A DNA stretch of 64,000 nt from Adenanthera pavonina (Eukaryota; Streptophyta; Magnoliopsida; Fabales; Fabaceae). Below, in pieces: positions 11,153 to 21,256 of the stretch; the first letter of the stretch is position 1, and every line of letters begins with the position of its first letter. The position numbers and the translations under genes are program-made. The DNA lies in assembly GCA_026686845.1 (NCBI GenBank), contig JAIVEN010000014.1, forward strand, positions 32,076,001 to 32,140,000, written 5' to 3'. Below the pieces are notes generated by a model. That model was not told where the DNA came from. It searched no databases and worked only from the letters and a program-made list of their open reading frames with translations.

Positions 11153-11729
11153 CTGTAGTAGAAAAGGTGTTGTTTATCTGTCATCAGTTAAAAATTAAAA
11201 TTATAAACAAAATTTAAAAGAAATATTTATATTTCAATTATCTTCAAACAAATAAAGCCATTAACAATGGTTGATGATCTTCCAAAAGGCATTTGGATCA
11301 CTAGAATTGTTTGCACTAAAAGCTCTCCAGTGGCTTATATTTTCTTACATAACTTGGTCCTTAACTTCTAGTTTCACAAGAACTCTAATTATAAAATGAA
11401 ACATACTCACCCATGAGGTTTACCTAAATACCTGGTGCATTCCTATACTCCCCAGAAGGCTCAAATATACACAGAAGGACTAAAATGCAGTTTCATATCT
11501 TGAAAGCACAGTAATGCTTGAATAACAACTTAATAGACTGTAATTTTCATCACAAAAAGTACAGTAATGCCTGAATAACAACTCAATAGACTTTCGAGTA
11601 GCTCACAAATGTAATATATCACCCTTAATAGAATCTGGGAGAAAAAATCTCCGGAAACTTGATATCAACCATAACACCCTTAATAGGACAAATTGTAGAA
11701 ATGTAAACACAGTATGGCACACATTCTAC

Positions 11730-11819
11730 CTACAAAAATTCAAATAATTGTCAATCAGCTTAGAAGAAAGTCTTTCAGCATCATCATCAACCTCTGCACT
11801 AACAGGTTTCTGGTCTTTT
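11730..11819 (-). pseudogene. Exon-like fragment (KDQKPVSAEVDDDAERL...)
   Basis: A 90-nt segment with acceptor ttgtag|aaaagacc and donor ttgtag|gtagaatg. One frame is open throughout: KDQKPVSAEVDDDAERLSSK, then LIDNYLNFC. Acidic and helical, gene-like composition, but no family recognised. Part of the same minus-strand series of exon-like pieces. Confidence 0.45.
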
Positions 11820-12933
11820 CTACAATATATCACCTATTTGTTTTAAGATGCATTAATTGGTAAATTGGTTACCAAATAATTTTAATGCTTTCACTACGTA
11901 AGATTAAGAATCAAATATTTGATTGTGTCCATCACAATTGAAATAAAGTATGATTACCACGTAATTATCTCATAACAATTTTTTAGTGAAACCCAACTCA
12001 CAAGAAAACATCTTGGCACTGTTTGCTAAAAATGGGATTAAATGTCAAAACAAGACCCACACCAAAATATAGGCTTAGGCCAATAGGACCATAAAAAGAT
12101 GTAATTCTAGCCCAAACCCGTCAAAGGGTGTCCTCAAATACTCTTATTCTTTTTTAGTTTTAGGGGAACCACCATTTGAAACAGAACAACAAGATTAAGC
12201 CTTCCACGGCTTGTCAAATCCTCTTATTCTGTTATTATTTTTTGACCCCATGAACAATAGATATTCGAACTAAAATTTAAGATATAATATGTTTTAAGGT
12301 TTTAAATGGAAACATCATAACAAATAAGAGAAAGAAGATTTACTTACTTAAGATTACAATATTAATAATAAAAATTATTTGTAAAACAAATATTGCATGG
12401 TAAAATCCACTTCTCCTGATTTGATTGAAATAAATTTACCAACTTAGTTTGGCGTAAATGATAAGGACTCTCATCCCCTAAGCAAATGGTTGGGAATTCA
12501 ATTTCCAACCTTCATAGATGAAGCAAACCCAGTTGTAAGGTAAAACCCAAAATCAGAAAAAGCCCTGACTTGGGAATGTAAACGATGCCCTAAACATAAC
12601 TGATTGACTACAATCCAATCTAAAGAAAAGATGCCTCTCGATGACTGAATTTTGATTCACTATAATTTTGCATTTTGCTTGTTAGAAACATAATGAAGCA
12701 AAATAGAGCATCTGAAATGTGAACAGCACAACTCAGTAGTCTGTAGTTTAATGATAAAACAGAGTATTAAAGGTGAGATACTTCACAAGATTTCATACAG
12801 AGCTAAAAAATTTTGAGACTGACCCTATGGTCTGCTCCCTTAATTATACTAATTCATAGCCACTTTATTCAGCCTAAACCCTCCATCCTTCTGACTTTAT
12901 CTCACTGTTAAGCCAATCCAGTCTCAGAAGATA

Positions 12934-13003
12934 GACATGTCAAGTGGTGGTTCATATACAGTCATCCAAGAAAGCAGAACACTCAATTTATCAGCATCAC
13001 TTC
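12934..13003 (-). pseudogene. Exon-like fragment (SDADKLSVLLSWMTVYEPP)
   Basis: After acceptor cttcttcag the frame reads SDADKLSVLLSWMTVYEPPL. Its phase (needs one base from the previous exon) fits exactly the donor of the fragment at 13227-13341, giving Gly at the joint. The 3' limit is not certain; the frame stops about 25 nt after the last clear residues. Confidence 0.5.
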
Positions 13004-13226
13004 CTGAAGAAGCAATGATAAGAAACATACTGATATAAGTGTGGAGTACATTGCTAGTAGACACAACTAGTATGCAAAAGATTATGCACTGATAGGGTTT
13101 GAAATATTAAAAGTTATAAGATGGGTTGTATGGAAAGATATTCAAGATATGAATCAGGTGTATTGCTAATTGAAATGAACCAAAGTGAAAATATCAAATT
13201 ATTTGAAATAAATAAATAAATCTCAC

Positions 13227-13341
13227 CACGGGGACTCAGGGTGAGAAGTTTGCATACAGCCTCGGCTAATTGAAAAGCATCAGCCATGTTGTCTCCTTCT
13301 GAGCAATAACATAATAGGCAAGTCACCATCAAGCCTTTGGC
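13227..13341 (-). pseudogene. Exon-like fragment (AKGLMVTCLLCYCSEGDN...)
   Basis: A 115-nt segment bounded by acceptor ttgtattag|gcc and donor ccccgtg|gtgag. It reads AKGLMVTCLLCYCSEGDN, then MADAFQLAEAVCKLLTLSPR. Helical, HEAT-like in feel, but not assigned to a family. It starts in phase 0, matching the donor of the piece at 13733-13900, and ends in phase 1, matching the piece at 12934-13003. Confidence 0.5.
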
Positions 13342-13732
13342 CTAATACAATAAAAATGAAAGCTTGTTATCAAGTGACCTTGAAACTCTGAGCCACATTA
13401 AAATCAAACCTCATTCATTATGTTCTTTCTCTGCAAGAGGAAAAAATAATAGCTGTCCCCCTCCCTTCATTTATTTATTTATCTCAAGTAAAGGAGTGCA
13501 TTCTTAAGTATTTAGTCCAGAATTACACGATGAACTGCTAGATTTCATCATCACTGACATAGTAAGTTAACAGAAAAAGCCATAGTAAGCTTATCATGAT
13601 AAGGTTTGAAGCTTTCAACAAATATATTGTGTGATATACCTACGAAGGAAGAACAAGATAAAAAAACATTGTTTCTAGATGACAAGTATTACTAGAAAAA
13701 TGAAAATCATAAATTACACAACACAAAGTTAC

Positions 13733-13900
13733 CTTGAGAAAAGAAAAAAGAGCAGCAAAAGGCAAGCTAGCATAATAATTTTCTTCTTCTAGTTCATCAT
13801 CTGAAGGACAGATTTCTTCCCTAGTTGTATTCAGCCAAATTGCTAAGATATTTCCAATGCTTCTGAGAAGGGTCGTATACCTGAAGTTTCTTCCACCCAA
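13733..13900 (-). pseudogene. Exon-like fragment (TREEICPSDDELEEENYY...)
   Basis: Open on the minus strand through RYTTLLRSIGNILAIWLN, TREEICPSDDELEEENYY and ASLPFAALFSFLK, then donor ctcaag|gtaac. Two other frames of its 5' half also look partly coding (MLGLKNKFSFGWKKLQVY after an acceptor at about 13932), so a small frameshift or an alternative exon edge is possible. Family not recognised. Confidence 0.45.
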
Positions 13901-14170
13901 AACTGAATTTGTTCTTAAGCCCTAGCATTGTTGAGGCCTAAAATTGAATAAGGCAAACTGGCAAACTATCATAAAAGCATATGCCGGAAATACTAAAAGC
14001 CTGAAACTATAAAATACTAGAAAACTACTCAAAATGCTTAAAAATCTATGGCAAACAATGGATCTCTTAGCAGAGCAGAATAACAAACAAAAGTCAGAAA
14101 TGAAACACTAAATGGATCTTTGGGAAGTAAAGAAAGAAGAAAGAGAATAAAGCAAGAGAGAGAGGCTTAC

Positions 14171-14376
14171 AGAGCAGCAGAATCGTCAAAGTCGTCAGAG
14201 ACGAGGAAGGTAAAGCTGGCGAGCTTCAGCTCAGCAGAGACAATGAGAGGGAGTACTTGCTCCGCCTTGCATTTCGGATGCGTTGTACAAGCAACCTCCT
14301 TGTTGCCGAAGGAGAAATGAGAATGAAGATGCACAGCAAAGGAGATGAATTGTGTTTTGGCAGTGGGGAGAGTCAA
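14171..14376 (-). pseudogene. Candidate first exon of the minus-strand gene relic
   Basis: A 69-codon frame from ATG at 14376 to a donor-like ct|gtaagcc. It reads MTLPTAKTQFISFAVHLHSH and ends VSDDFDDSAAL. GC content is higher than the surroundings, as in a gene's 5' end. It could equally be 5' UTR; no family recognised. Together with the five pieces downstream it suggests an intron-containing host gene copy on the minus strand. Confidence 0.35.
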
Positions 14377-15953
14377 AAAAATGACACAGAAGCAGTGGGA
14401 AATAAGGCTCTATTTGGTTAAATTTAGAGTATCAGAAGAAATTCTATTGAAGGAGTGGGGAGGGATTTTAAATTTTTTTTATTTTTTAAGATGGGAGGAT
14501 AGGAGATTGAAAAAATTTTAATAAAATTTTATTTAATTTAAAAAAAATTAGAGAAATTGGAGAAAATTGAGTATTATTATTCAATTTCTTCTAAAAAATC
14601 CATGAAGAAATCAAGGGATGGTGAAGGGATTGAGAAATCAAGGGATGGTGAAGGGATTGAGGATAATTAAATCCCTCCAATCCCTTATAATTTTTTTAAT
14701 AAAAAAAGAGAAGAGAATTTAGTCCTCTCCAATCCCTTTCCTTTCCTTTAAAATTTCTCAAAAAAACTTTAACTAATAAAAGCTTTGAGGTCAGACAATC
14801 CACTATTTTTTTTTAAATAGCAGTAGACAACCTCCATATTTTTAATTAAAAAAATATTTGTTAAAAATATAAATAAATAATTTTTATGGCTAAAAATCTT
14901 CAATTTTTTTAATTTAAAAAATAAAACATTCTTTCTTAATTTAAAAAAGAAAATAAATATACAATCTTAATTTTAAGAAAAGAAATAAATATACAATCTT
15001 AATTTTCAAATCTTGAAATTTTTTCATTTTATAAGCTAAAAAATATATTTTTTAATTTAAAAAAGCAAACAAATATTATATTTTCTGTGGCCATTATTGA
15101 ATAGATAACTTTAAAAAGTTCCACCAATTAGAACTATGTTTTCAAAACTAATGTGGAAAACTTGAGTCTTTTTTTAATCTTAAAAGAAAAAAGATAAATA
15201 AACAATGTCTTTTCTACAATTGTTATTCAAAAAAAAGTCATAGAAAGCTTAATCTATTACGGTTGTTTTTTTAAAAATAGCCATTAAAAGTCTAGGCATT
15301 ATATACTTAATTACAAAAATGCCACTAGTCAACTTTTAAGAAAAATAACCATAAAAGAACTTCAAATTTTTTAATTTAAAAAAATCAAACATTTTTTTAA
15401 TTTTAAAAAAGAAAATAAATATATGACATTTTTTAATCTAAAACATTGAATTTTTTAGTTTAAAATCTTTTTTTGATTTAAAATAATCTTTTTTAATTAA
15501 AAACCTTAACTTCATTTTATTTTTAAAAAAATAAAAAATACTATTTTATTTAAAAAATAAATATTATCTTTTCTATTGTTATTATTTAACAAATATTCAC
15601 AAAATACTTGACCAATTACAACTATTTCTTAAAAACCAATTAGAAAACTTGAGTTTTTTGTTTAATCTTAAAATGAGTGAAAAATGACCTTTTTATAGCT
15701 GTTTTCTTAAGGGGAAAAAAAACCCTTAGAAAGCTTGAGTTGTTTTTTTAATTAAAATGAGTGAATTTTTTATGGCTCTTTTTTGAAAAACAGCCATAAA
15801 AAGCTTTCCATATATGGCTATTTTTTAAAAAAATAATTGTAGAAAGCTTAAATATTATCCACTTATTTAAAAAAATACTATCAATCAACTTTTTATGCAT
15901 GTTTTTGTTTCAATAGACGTAAATAAGAGATGTAAAATGTTATTTTGTAGTAT
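14377..15953. other. CACTA-like right subterminal region, AT-rich
   Basis: No gene. From about 14800 it consists of poly-A/T-rich text with many copies of 'ttttatggct', 'agccataaaaag' and 'agaaagctt' in both orientations, the subterminal repeats of the CACTA-like element. At 14607-14660 a 27-bp unit (gaaatcaagggatggtgaag...) is present twice in tandem. The inverted end is at 15910-15953. Confidence 0.6.
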
Positions 15954-16221
15954 TGTATGTAATTTTAATGAGTATAAAGAGTAAGTATCCTATTGAATTA
16001 AGAGTTTTGATGATTCTAAAGCAACAATCAAGAGCTTGGATTGAAGATATCAAAGGAGATCAAAGTGCTTCAAGTCAAGAATTTTTGAATAATAGGTGTT
16101 AGATCTTCTGTATGATCTTTTGTTTTAGTTGAATAAGGGTAAAAGATTTTGATTTGAAGAAAAGACCTTTTCAAACCTTGATTTTATGTTAAATCTTGAT
16201 TTATTTGAAAAACACTCACAA

Positions 16222-16990
16222 ACAGACGAAGTTTGAAAAGTTTAAAACTAAACTGTCATATGTAAATTCGAACTTTGCCTTTGAAAATTCGAATTTCGAG
16301 CTAAAACTGAATAAGTCTGAAGAGCTGTCTCTCTGTCAGACGAATTTTGATTCTCCAAAATTCGAATTTTCATATGAGTCTGAAAAAAGCTTCTTTGAAA
16401 CAGACGAACTTTGACTTTCAAAATTCGAATTTCAGACAAAACACAACTTATGAAAAAAGAAGAAATTCGTCTGAAACAATGTTAAAGTTCATCTTAGATC
16501 AAGAAGAATCTGAGTTTCAAAACTGTTTTCTGTCAGATGAACTTTGAACATTAAAATTCAAATTTCAGAAGCTAAGATTGTGAGTCTGTTTAAATGAAAC
16601 ATTGACATACGAATAACAGAGATTTGTAACTTCGAATGTTGAAGTTAGTCTAAAAAGATTCTCTCTGACAGACGAACTTTACTCTTCAACATTCGAATTT
16701 CGAAAAAAGTGAACTACTGTGCCTCCTTTTAACGTACTGGGAACAGACGAATTTTGGGCTTCCAAAATTCGAATTTCGAGGGCACTGTAGCAAATTGAAA
16801 ACACTGTTCACACTTAACCGAAAAACTTTCTTCTTGAAAATTCGTATGTCACATTGTGAAAATGTTTTGTAAGTTTCAAAATTCGAATTTCACTTCATGA
16901 ATAGACGAACTTTATACTGTAACGTTGGAAGCTTTAACCTTCGGTTCCTTCCAAATTCGTCTGTTGACCAACCAAAATTCGAATTTCAGT
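16222..16990 (+). repeat. Hairpin array in LTR L2 (AAATTCGAATTT units)
   Basis: About ten degenerate units pair 'acagacgaa(c/t)tttg' with 'aaaattcgaatttc' after 5-10 bases. Many units are short inverted repeats. The best is CGAATTTTGG-gctt-CCAAAATTCG at 16748-16771, a perfect 10-bp stem. The AAATTCGAATTT core is itself a palindrome. The same array is in L3 (18645-19320), L4 (57165-57930) and L5 (62570-63340). Confidence 0.85.
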
Positions 16991-17037
16991 ATGTCAGAAG
17001 CATTAAATGCGGTTGGTTAACAGATAGTTTTTCAGAG

Positions 17038-17109
17038 TAACCGTTGGATAACTTCCCCAACGGATTGATTAAGTCTCTAACAGACATTTGAGACCTAAAT
17101 CTATAAATA
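17038..17109 (+). promoter_or_regulatory. Candidate promoter: MSA element and TATA box in L2
   Basis: TAACCGTTGGA (17038-17048) is the reverse complement of TCCAACGGTTA, an exact fit to the plant mitosis-specific activator consensus YCYAACGGYYA bound by MYB3R factors. TATAAATA follows at 17102. The same pair with a 53-bp gap occurs in L4 (57098-57108, TATA 57037-57044). In L3 and L5 the CG of the core has become CA/TG at the same place. More AACGG copies with one mismatch lie between. Function is inferred. Confidence 0.55.
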
Positions 17110-17654
17110 CAACATTTGAAGTTGTAACAGAAAGGAATCTAACTTGTATATACCGAATTTCTGTCAAAACTTCTTCTCAAGAGCTTTTACCCTCTAGCTT
17201 CAATATCTGTACTTTAACCTTCATATCTACTCTATTCAATAGAGTTATATCATTGTAAACAATCTACTCTTCATCTGGAAAATAAATTTACTTGTGAGGG
17301 AAAATCACAAGGGGATTGGGAAGCACATTGTATAAGTGCTTAGAGAGAGTAAGAAAGCTCCAGAAAATAGAGCATACTCATTATACTGTGGCATTAGCAA
17401 GAAGCCCGTTGAATTCTTGTTGTATAGTGAAAAATCTCAAGAGTGGTCTTGGGGACTGATGTAGGTCAAGTGGTTTGACCGAACCAGGATAAATTACTGA
17501 GTCTTCTACTCCCTATCTTTACTTTTCAGCTTACTCTGTTTTATACGTTGATTCCTTTAAACTGTGCTACCTTCACTTATCTCACTTTGTGCAGAAAAAT
17601 TTCAATCTTCCCAATTCACCCCCCTCTTGGGAAGTCGGCCTTGCTAACATATCC

Positions 17655-18362
17655 TGCCTACAAAATAAAATCAGTGGTGAAATGTTTTCATTAATGAATA
17701 TAAGAGGTCAATAAAGAATAAATGATAGCTATGAAAATAATCACTGGAGAAAATTAATATAAGATCCAAATGAAAATAAGTTAGACAAGAGAAATGGTTA
17801 ATACCCAAAACCAGAAAATTAGTCTGAGCCCAATCAAGGTCCTATAAAGAAAGACATAGGATCCAACAAGACTTTCAGTAATGACAGCAGTATAGTGATT
17901 ACTAGTTGAAATGATTACCTGGATTCAAAACATGACCCTATAGTAGTGGTCCTTCCAAGTGTATCCTTCTAAGAGCAAGCAAATGCACCTCTAGGTAATG
18001 AGCTAGATCAGCCCATAAACTATGATAAGAAAGTTTGGGCTAGCTATTTATTTGGATTAAGCAGATGGTTTCTTCCAACTAAATCAATGACTCCAAATCC
18101 AAAAGATTATGAGAGCTATTTACCTTGAATGTCATGTCAAATTTGCAGGATATGTTTAAGTTCTAGATTTCTTTAGTAGAAGTGAAGAAATTCTTAAAAG
18201 GGCATTATAGTCATAGGCTCCCTGTAAGTAAAATGGTTGAGCAAGTAGTTGATGCTATGTTGGATCAAGGAGTTCCCTCAAGATCAAGAGTTTCATACTC
18301 TATAAGACTATTTCATTACCTATACGCTCCAAGTAGAGCACTATCACGAAGAAAAACCGAGG
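17655..18362. other. Unassigned 0.7 kb
   Basis: Low-complexity-free sequence between the L2 solo LTR and the T-like LTR. A 61-codon plus frame at 18182-18364 (KMVEQVVDAMLDQGVPSRSR) looks protein-like but no family was recognised. It may be a gag remnant or a host fragment. Confidence 0.25.
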
Positions 18363-21245
18363 TGTAACAACCTACTTCTGAAAGCTCCAAAAACAACCTA
18401 TAAAACAAAAAAAATGTTGAATCCAGAGTTTTGATGATTCCAAACCAACCCTCAAGAGCTTAGAATAAAGATATCAAAGGTGCCCAAAAGAATTCAAAGT
18501 GAAGAAATTCTGAAGAATCCGTAAAAGAATAGATGTAGGTTGATTGGTAGTGTTTTATTTGAGTAAAAGACTTTCATTTGGTGAAAAGATGTTTTAAAAC
18601 CTTCATTCTATGTTAAATCATGGAATATTTGAAAAATACCCACCAACAGACGAAGTTTGAAAGGTTAATACCAATTTGTCATAGTGAAAGTTCGAACTTT
18701 GGCCTTAGAAATTCAAATTTCGTATTGAAACTGAACAAGTCTGAAGAGATGCCTCTCTAACAGACGAATTTTGACTTGGGAAAATTCAAATTTTGATAAG
18801 TGTCTGAAAGAAGCTTTAAGCAACAGACGAACTTTGGGTTTTGAAAATTCGAATTTCAGACAAAATGAAACTTATGAAAACTAAAGAAATTCGTCTGAAA
18901 TTATGTCAAAGTTCATCTGAAACTAAGTATAGATTGGATTTCAAAATTGCTCACTGACAGATGAACTTTGAACATGAAAATTCGAATTTTAAAGTTAGTC
19001 TGAAAAAGAGGTCTCTCTGACATTTGGAAATTCGAACTTTGAATCACATGAACTACAATGCCTTATAGACTAGCTACGGATAGACGAATTTTGAGGTTCC
19101 AAAATTCAAATTTCGAAGGAACTGTAGCAAATTGAAAATACTGTTCACACTTAACAGAAAAACTTTCCACTTGAAAATTCATATGTCACAACACAGAAAC
19201 ATTTTCCAAATATCAAAATTTGAATTTCACTTCTTGATAGACGAACTTCGGGCTTTCAACGTTGAAGGTGTTAACCTTCGGTGTCTGTGAAATTCGTCTG
19301 TTGACCAATCAAATTTCAGTATATCAGAAGCATTAAATGCTATTGGTTAACGGATAGTTTTTCAGAGTAACCATTGGATAACTTCTCTAACGGATAGATT
19401 TTGTCTCTAACGGATATTTGAGACCTAAATCTATAAATATAACATCATTTGAAGTTGTGGGTAATGATTTTAACATTGAATATACTGAAACTCTGCCAAA
19501 TCATTTACTTAAAGTTTCTTACTCTCTCACTTCAATATTCTACACTTCAACTTTCATATTCACTCTATTTAAGAGAGTTTAATCTCTGTAATCAATCTTA
19601 TCTTCATCTGGAAGATAGATTTTATTGTGAGGAAATATCACAAGGGATTCGGGAGCACTTTGTAAGAGTGCACAAAGAGATAGAGTGAGCTCTAGAAATA
19701 GAGCAACATCTTTGTGCTGAGGCATTTGCAAGAAGCCCACTGAATTCTTGCATAATAGTGGTAAAATCTCAAGTGGTGACTTGGGGACTGGACGTAGGTC
19801 AAGTGGAGACATCGAACCAGGATAAATCTGAGTGTTCTTCTCTTTATTGTCACCTTTACAGTTATTTGTTTATACTCTGTTTTATTATCATATATTGCTT
19901 TCTTCACCTTCTTGATATTGTGCAGAAAATTTTCAAGCTTCCCAATTCACCCCCTCTTGGAAAGCCAGCTAATCTAACAAAAAATACAGAAAAATATAGA
20001 AAAGAATCAGAACAAAGCTGAGCCATGATAAGTTATAGTACAACCGTGGCCTAGGAGAGGCAGTAGCACTTAGTAACGCGACCAAGCTCCTAGCGCCCCA
20101 GTGTTCATATCAGAATCTATATCATTAAATTGCTAATTTTTCAGGCAAACTTCCGATGCCACAACTTTGTGTTTCAACCTCTAGTTGACCTAATTTCAAC
20201 TCCTACAGGTCAATCTTATCCCAATCTAACAATAGACACCAGTTTCATCTCAATTCATCTCCGTATAGAGATTTTTGACACTTATGACCAATTTGGTCAC
20301 TTTTTGACCAAAACACATAACATATAGCTCCCGATTGCCAACCAACATAATTTAGCACTAAGGACCATTCACATAAGTCCTATCTGACTCAACCAATTTG
20401 TCCAAGGGGGTTTCACCCCAATGAAACCACTCCTCCTAGATTTGACCCCTTTTGAACTCCAATTGCACACAATGGGCTACATGCCTAAAACTCAAATGGA
20501 AGGCCCAAAACCCCATTTGGGTTCACACATACAATCAGTCCAGCTCATAGACACATGCTCCAACAACAATGACCCATACTGGGTTCCAAAACATCAATCA
20601 CACACGTAACTCATGCAATCATTCAAATCATGACCCAACACATACAAGTCGAATTTCAAGCTAAACCTTAGAATTCCAAGTTAGGGTTAGGGGAAAATTA
20701 TGCATAATCCCTCCAAAACTTATACTCAAGCTTTAGTAACACTAAACCACACTTCAATCATCCATTTACATATATTTCAATCGGTGGGAATCAACCAGAA
20801 ATGGACTCCCACACACACTCATGAAAATCAATTCAAAATCATAGAGAAAAGAGAGCAGGATAGGTGTAGATTTGTGTACCAACCAAGATTGAAGGTTCTA
20901 GAGTCTAAGAATCGATCCCCATGGCCACCCTAGCAGAGCCTTCTTCTTCCTCTTTAATTTTTTCTTCCATTCGTCTGACTGAATCTTGCCCTAATTTATC
21001 AAAGTTCATTGTCTGGCACAATGGCGGTTGATAAGTTCACTACAATGTGAACTATTTTTGTCTCTGATATTTTTTAAATTTTAATGAGTATGTCACCGTG
21101 GTGCCATATGCTTCTGCCTTATTCCTTGAAATCTTCTCCCCTTTTGCCTTTCCTTCGGTCTTGGTTGCTCCAATACTGCACAATACAAGGCAACTTCTTA
21201 TTAGCCTATAACTAAGTCTAAGGCTACCTGATGAGGATTGCTACA
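18363..21245 (-). repeat. Gypsy family T-like 3' LTR (copy G), minus strand
   Basis: Read on the minus strand it starts TGTAGCAATCC at 21245, preceded by a polypurine tract, and ends GGTTGTTACA at 18363. Shared landmarks with family T: 'ttcagtcagac', 'gatcttggttggta', 'ggagttgaaatt.ggtca' and 'taggccacgg'. Without the nested L3 LTR it is about 1.3 kb, shorter than the T LTR. Small ORFs inside are chance. Confidence 0.65.
18415..19979 (+). repeat. Sirevirus-family solo LTR L3
   Basis: From TGTTGAATCCAGAG to gctaatctaaca, 1,565 bp, flanked by AAAAA (18410-18414) and AAAAA (19980-19984). The duplication lies in an A-run, so it is weaker proof than for L1 and L2. The hairpin array is at 18645-19320, the altered MSA (TAACCATTGGA) at 19368-19378 and TATAAATA at 19432. 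It sits inside the minus-strand T-like LTR; the LTR sequence continues on both sides. Confidence 0.85.
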
Positions 21246-21256
21246 TTCTCCCCTGC
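21246..21256 (-). promoter_or_regulatory. Polypurine tract of the minus-strand Gypsy (G)
   Basis: On the minus strand gcaggggagaa comes right before TGTAG of the LTR, after 'atttcgagcatgaaattt'. The same phrase precedes the 3' LTR of the chromovirus at 51071-51105 and copy C at 28775-28806. Confidence 0.75.

Larger units (their letters stand above)
3146..15953. mobile_element. CACTA-like DNA transposon with nested insertions
   Basis: The two ends are imperfect inverted repeats. The left end (3146-3190) reads cattactacaaaa then cattttacatct. The reverse complement of the right end (15910-15953) reads caatactacaaaa then cattttacatct. TACTACAAAA resembles CACTA/En-Spm termini. Both subterminal zones (3180-3320 and 14800-15950) are full of short direct and inverted copies of 'ttttatggct' and 'agccataaaaag', the subterminal-repeat design of CACTA elements. 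No TNP2 or TNP1 frame was found, so it is non-autonomous if the pairing is right. It holds a Sirevirus solo LTR, a Copia element and minus-strand gene fragments. The flanking 3-mers (tag, tat) are not a perfect target duplication, so joint ownership of the ends is likely but not proven. Confidence 0.6.
15991..17649 (+). repeat. Sirevirus-family solo LTR L2
   Basis: It runs from TATTGAATTAAGAG (family TGTTGAATCAAGAG) to ggccttgctaaca, 1,659 bp, flanked by perfect 5-bp duplications TATCC (15986-15990, 17650-17654), so it is a solo LTR. It holds the hairpin array (16222-16990), an MSA-type element (17038-17048) and a TATA box (17102-17109). Small ORFs inside are not genes. Confidence 0.92.

Noticed and set aside
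16196..16547. Overlapping ORFs of 63-72 aa rich in Phe, Asn and Ser
   Set aside because: They are readings of the hairpin array in the LTR; the repeats give Phe/Asn-rich text in all frames.
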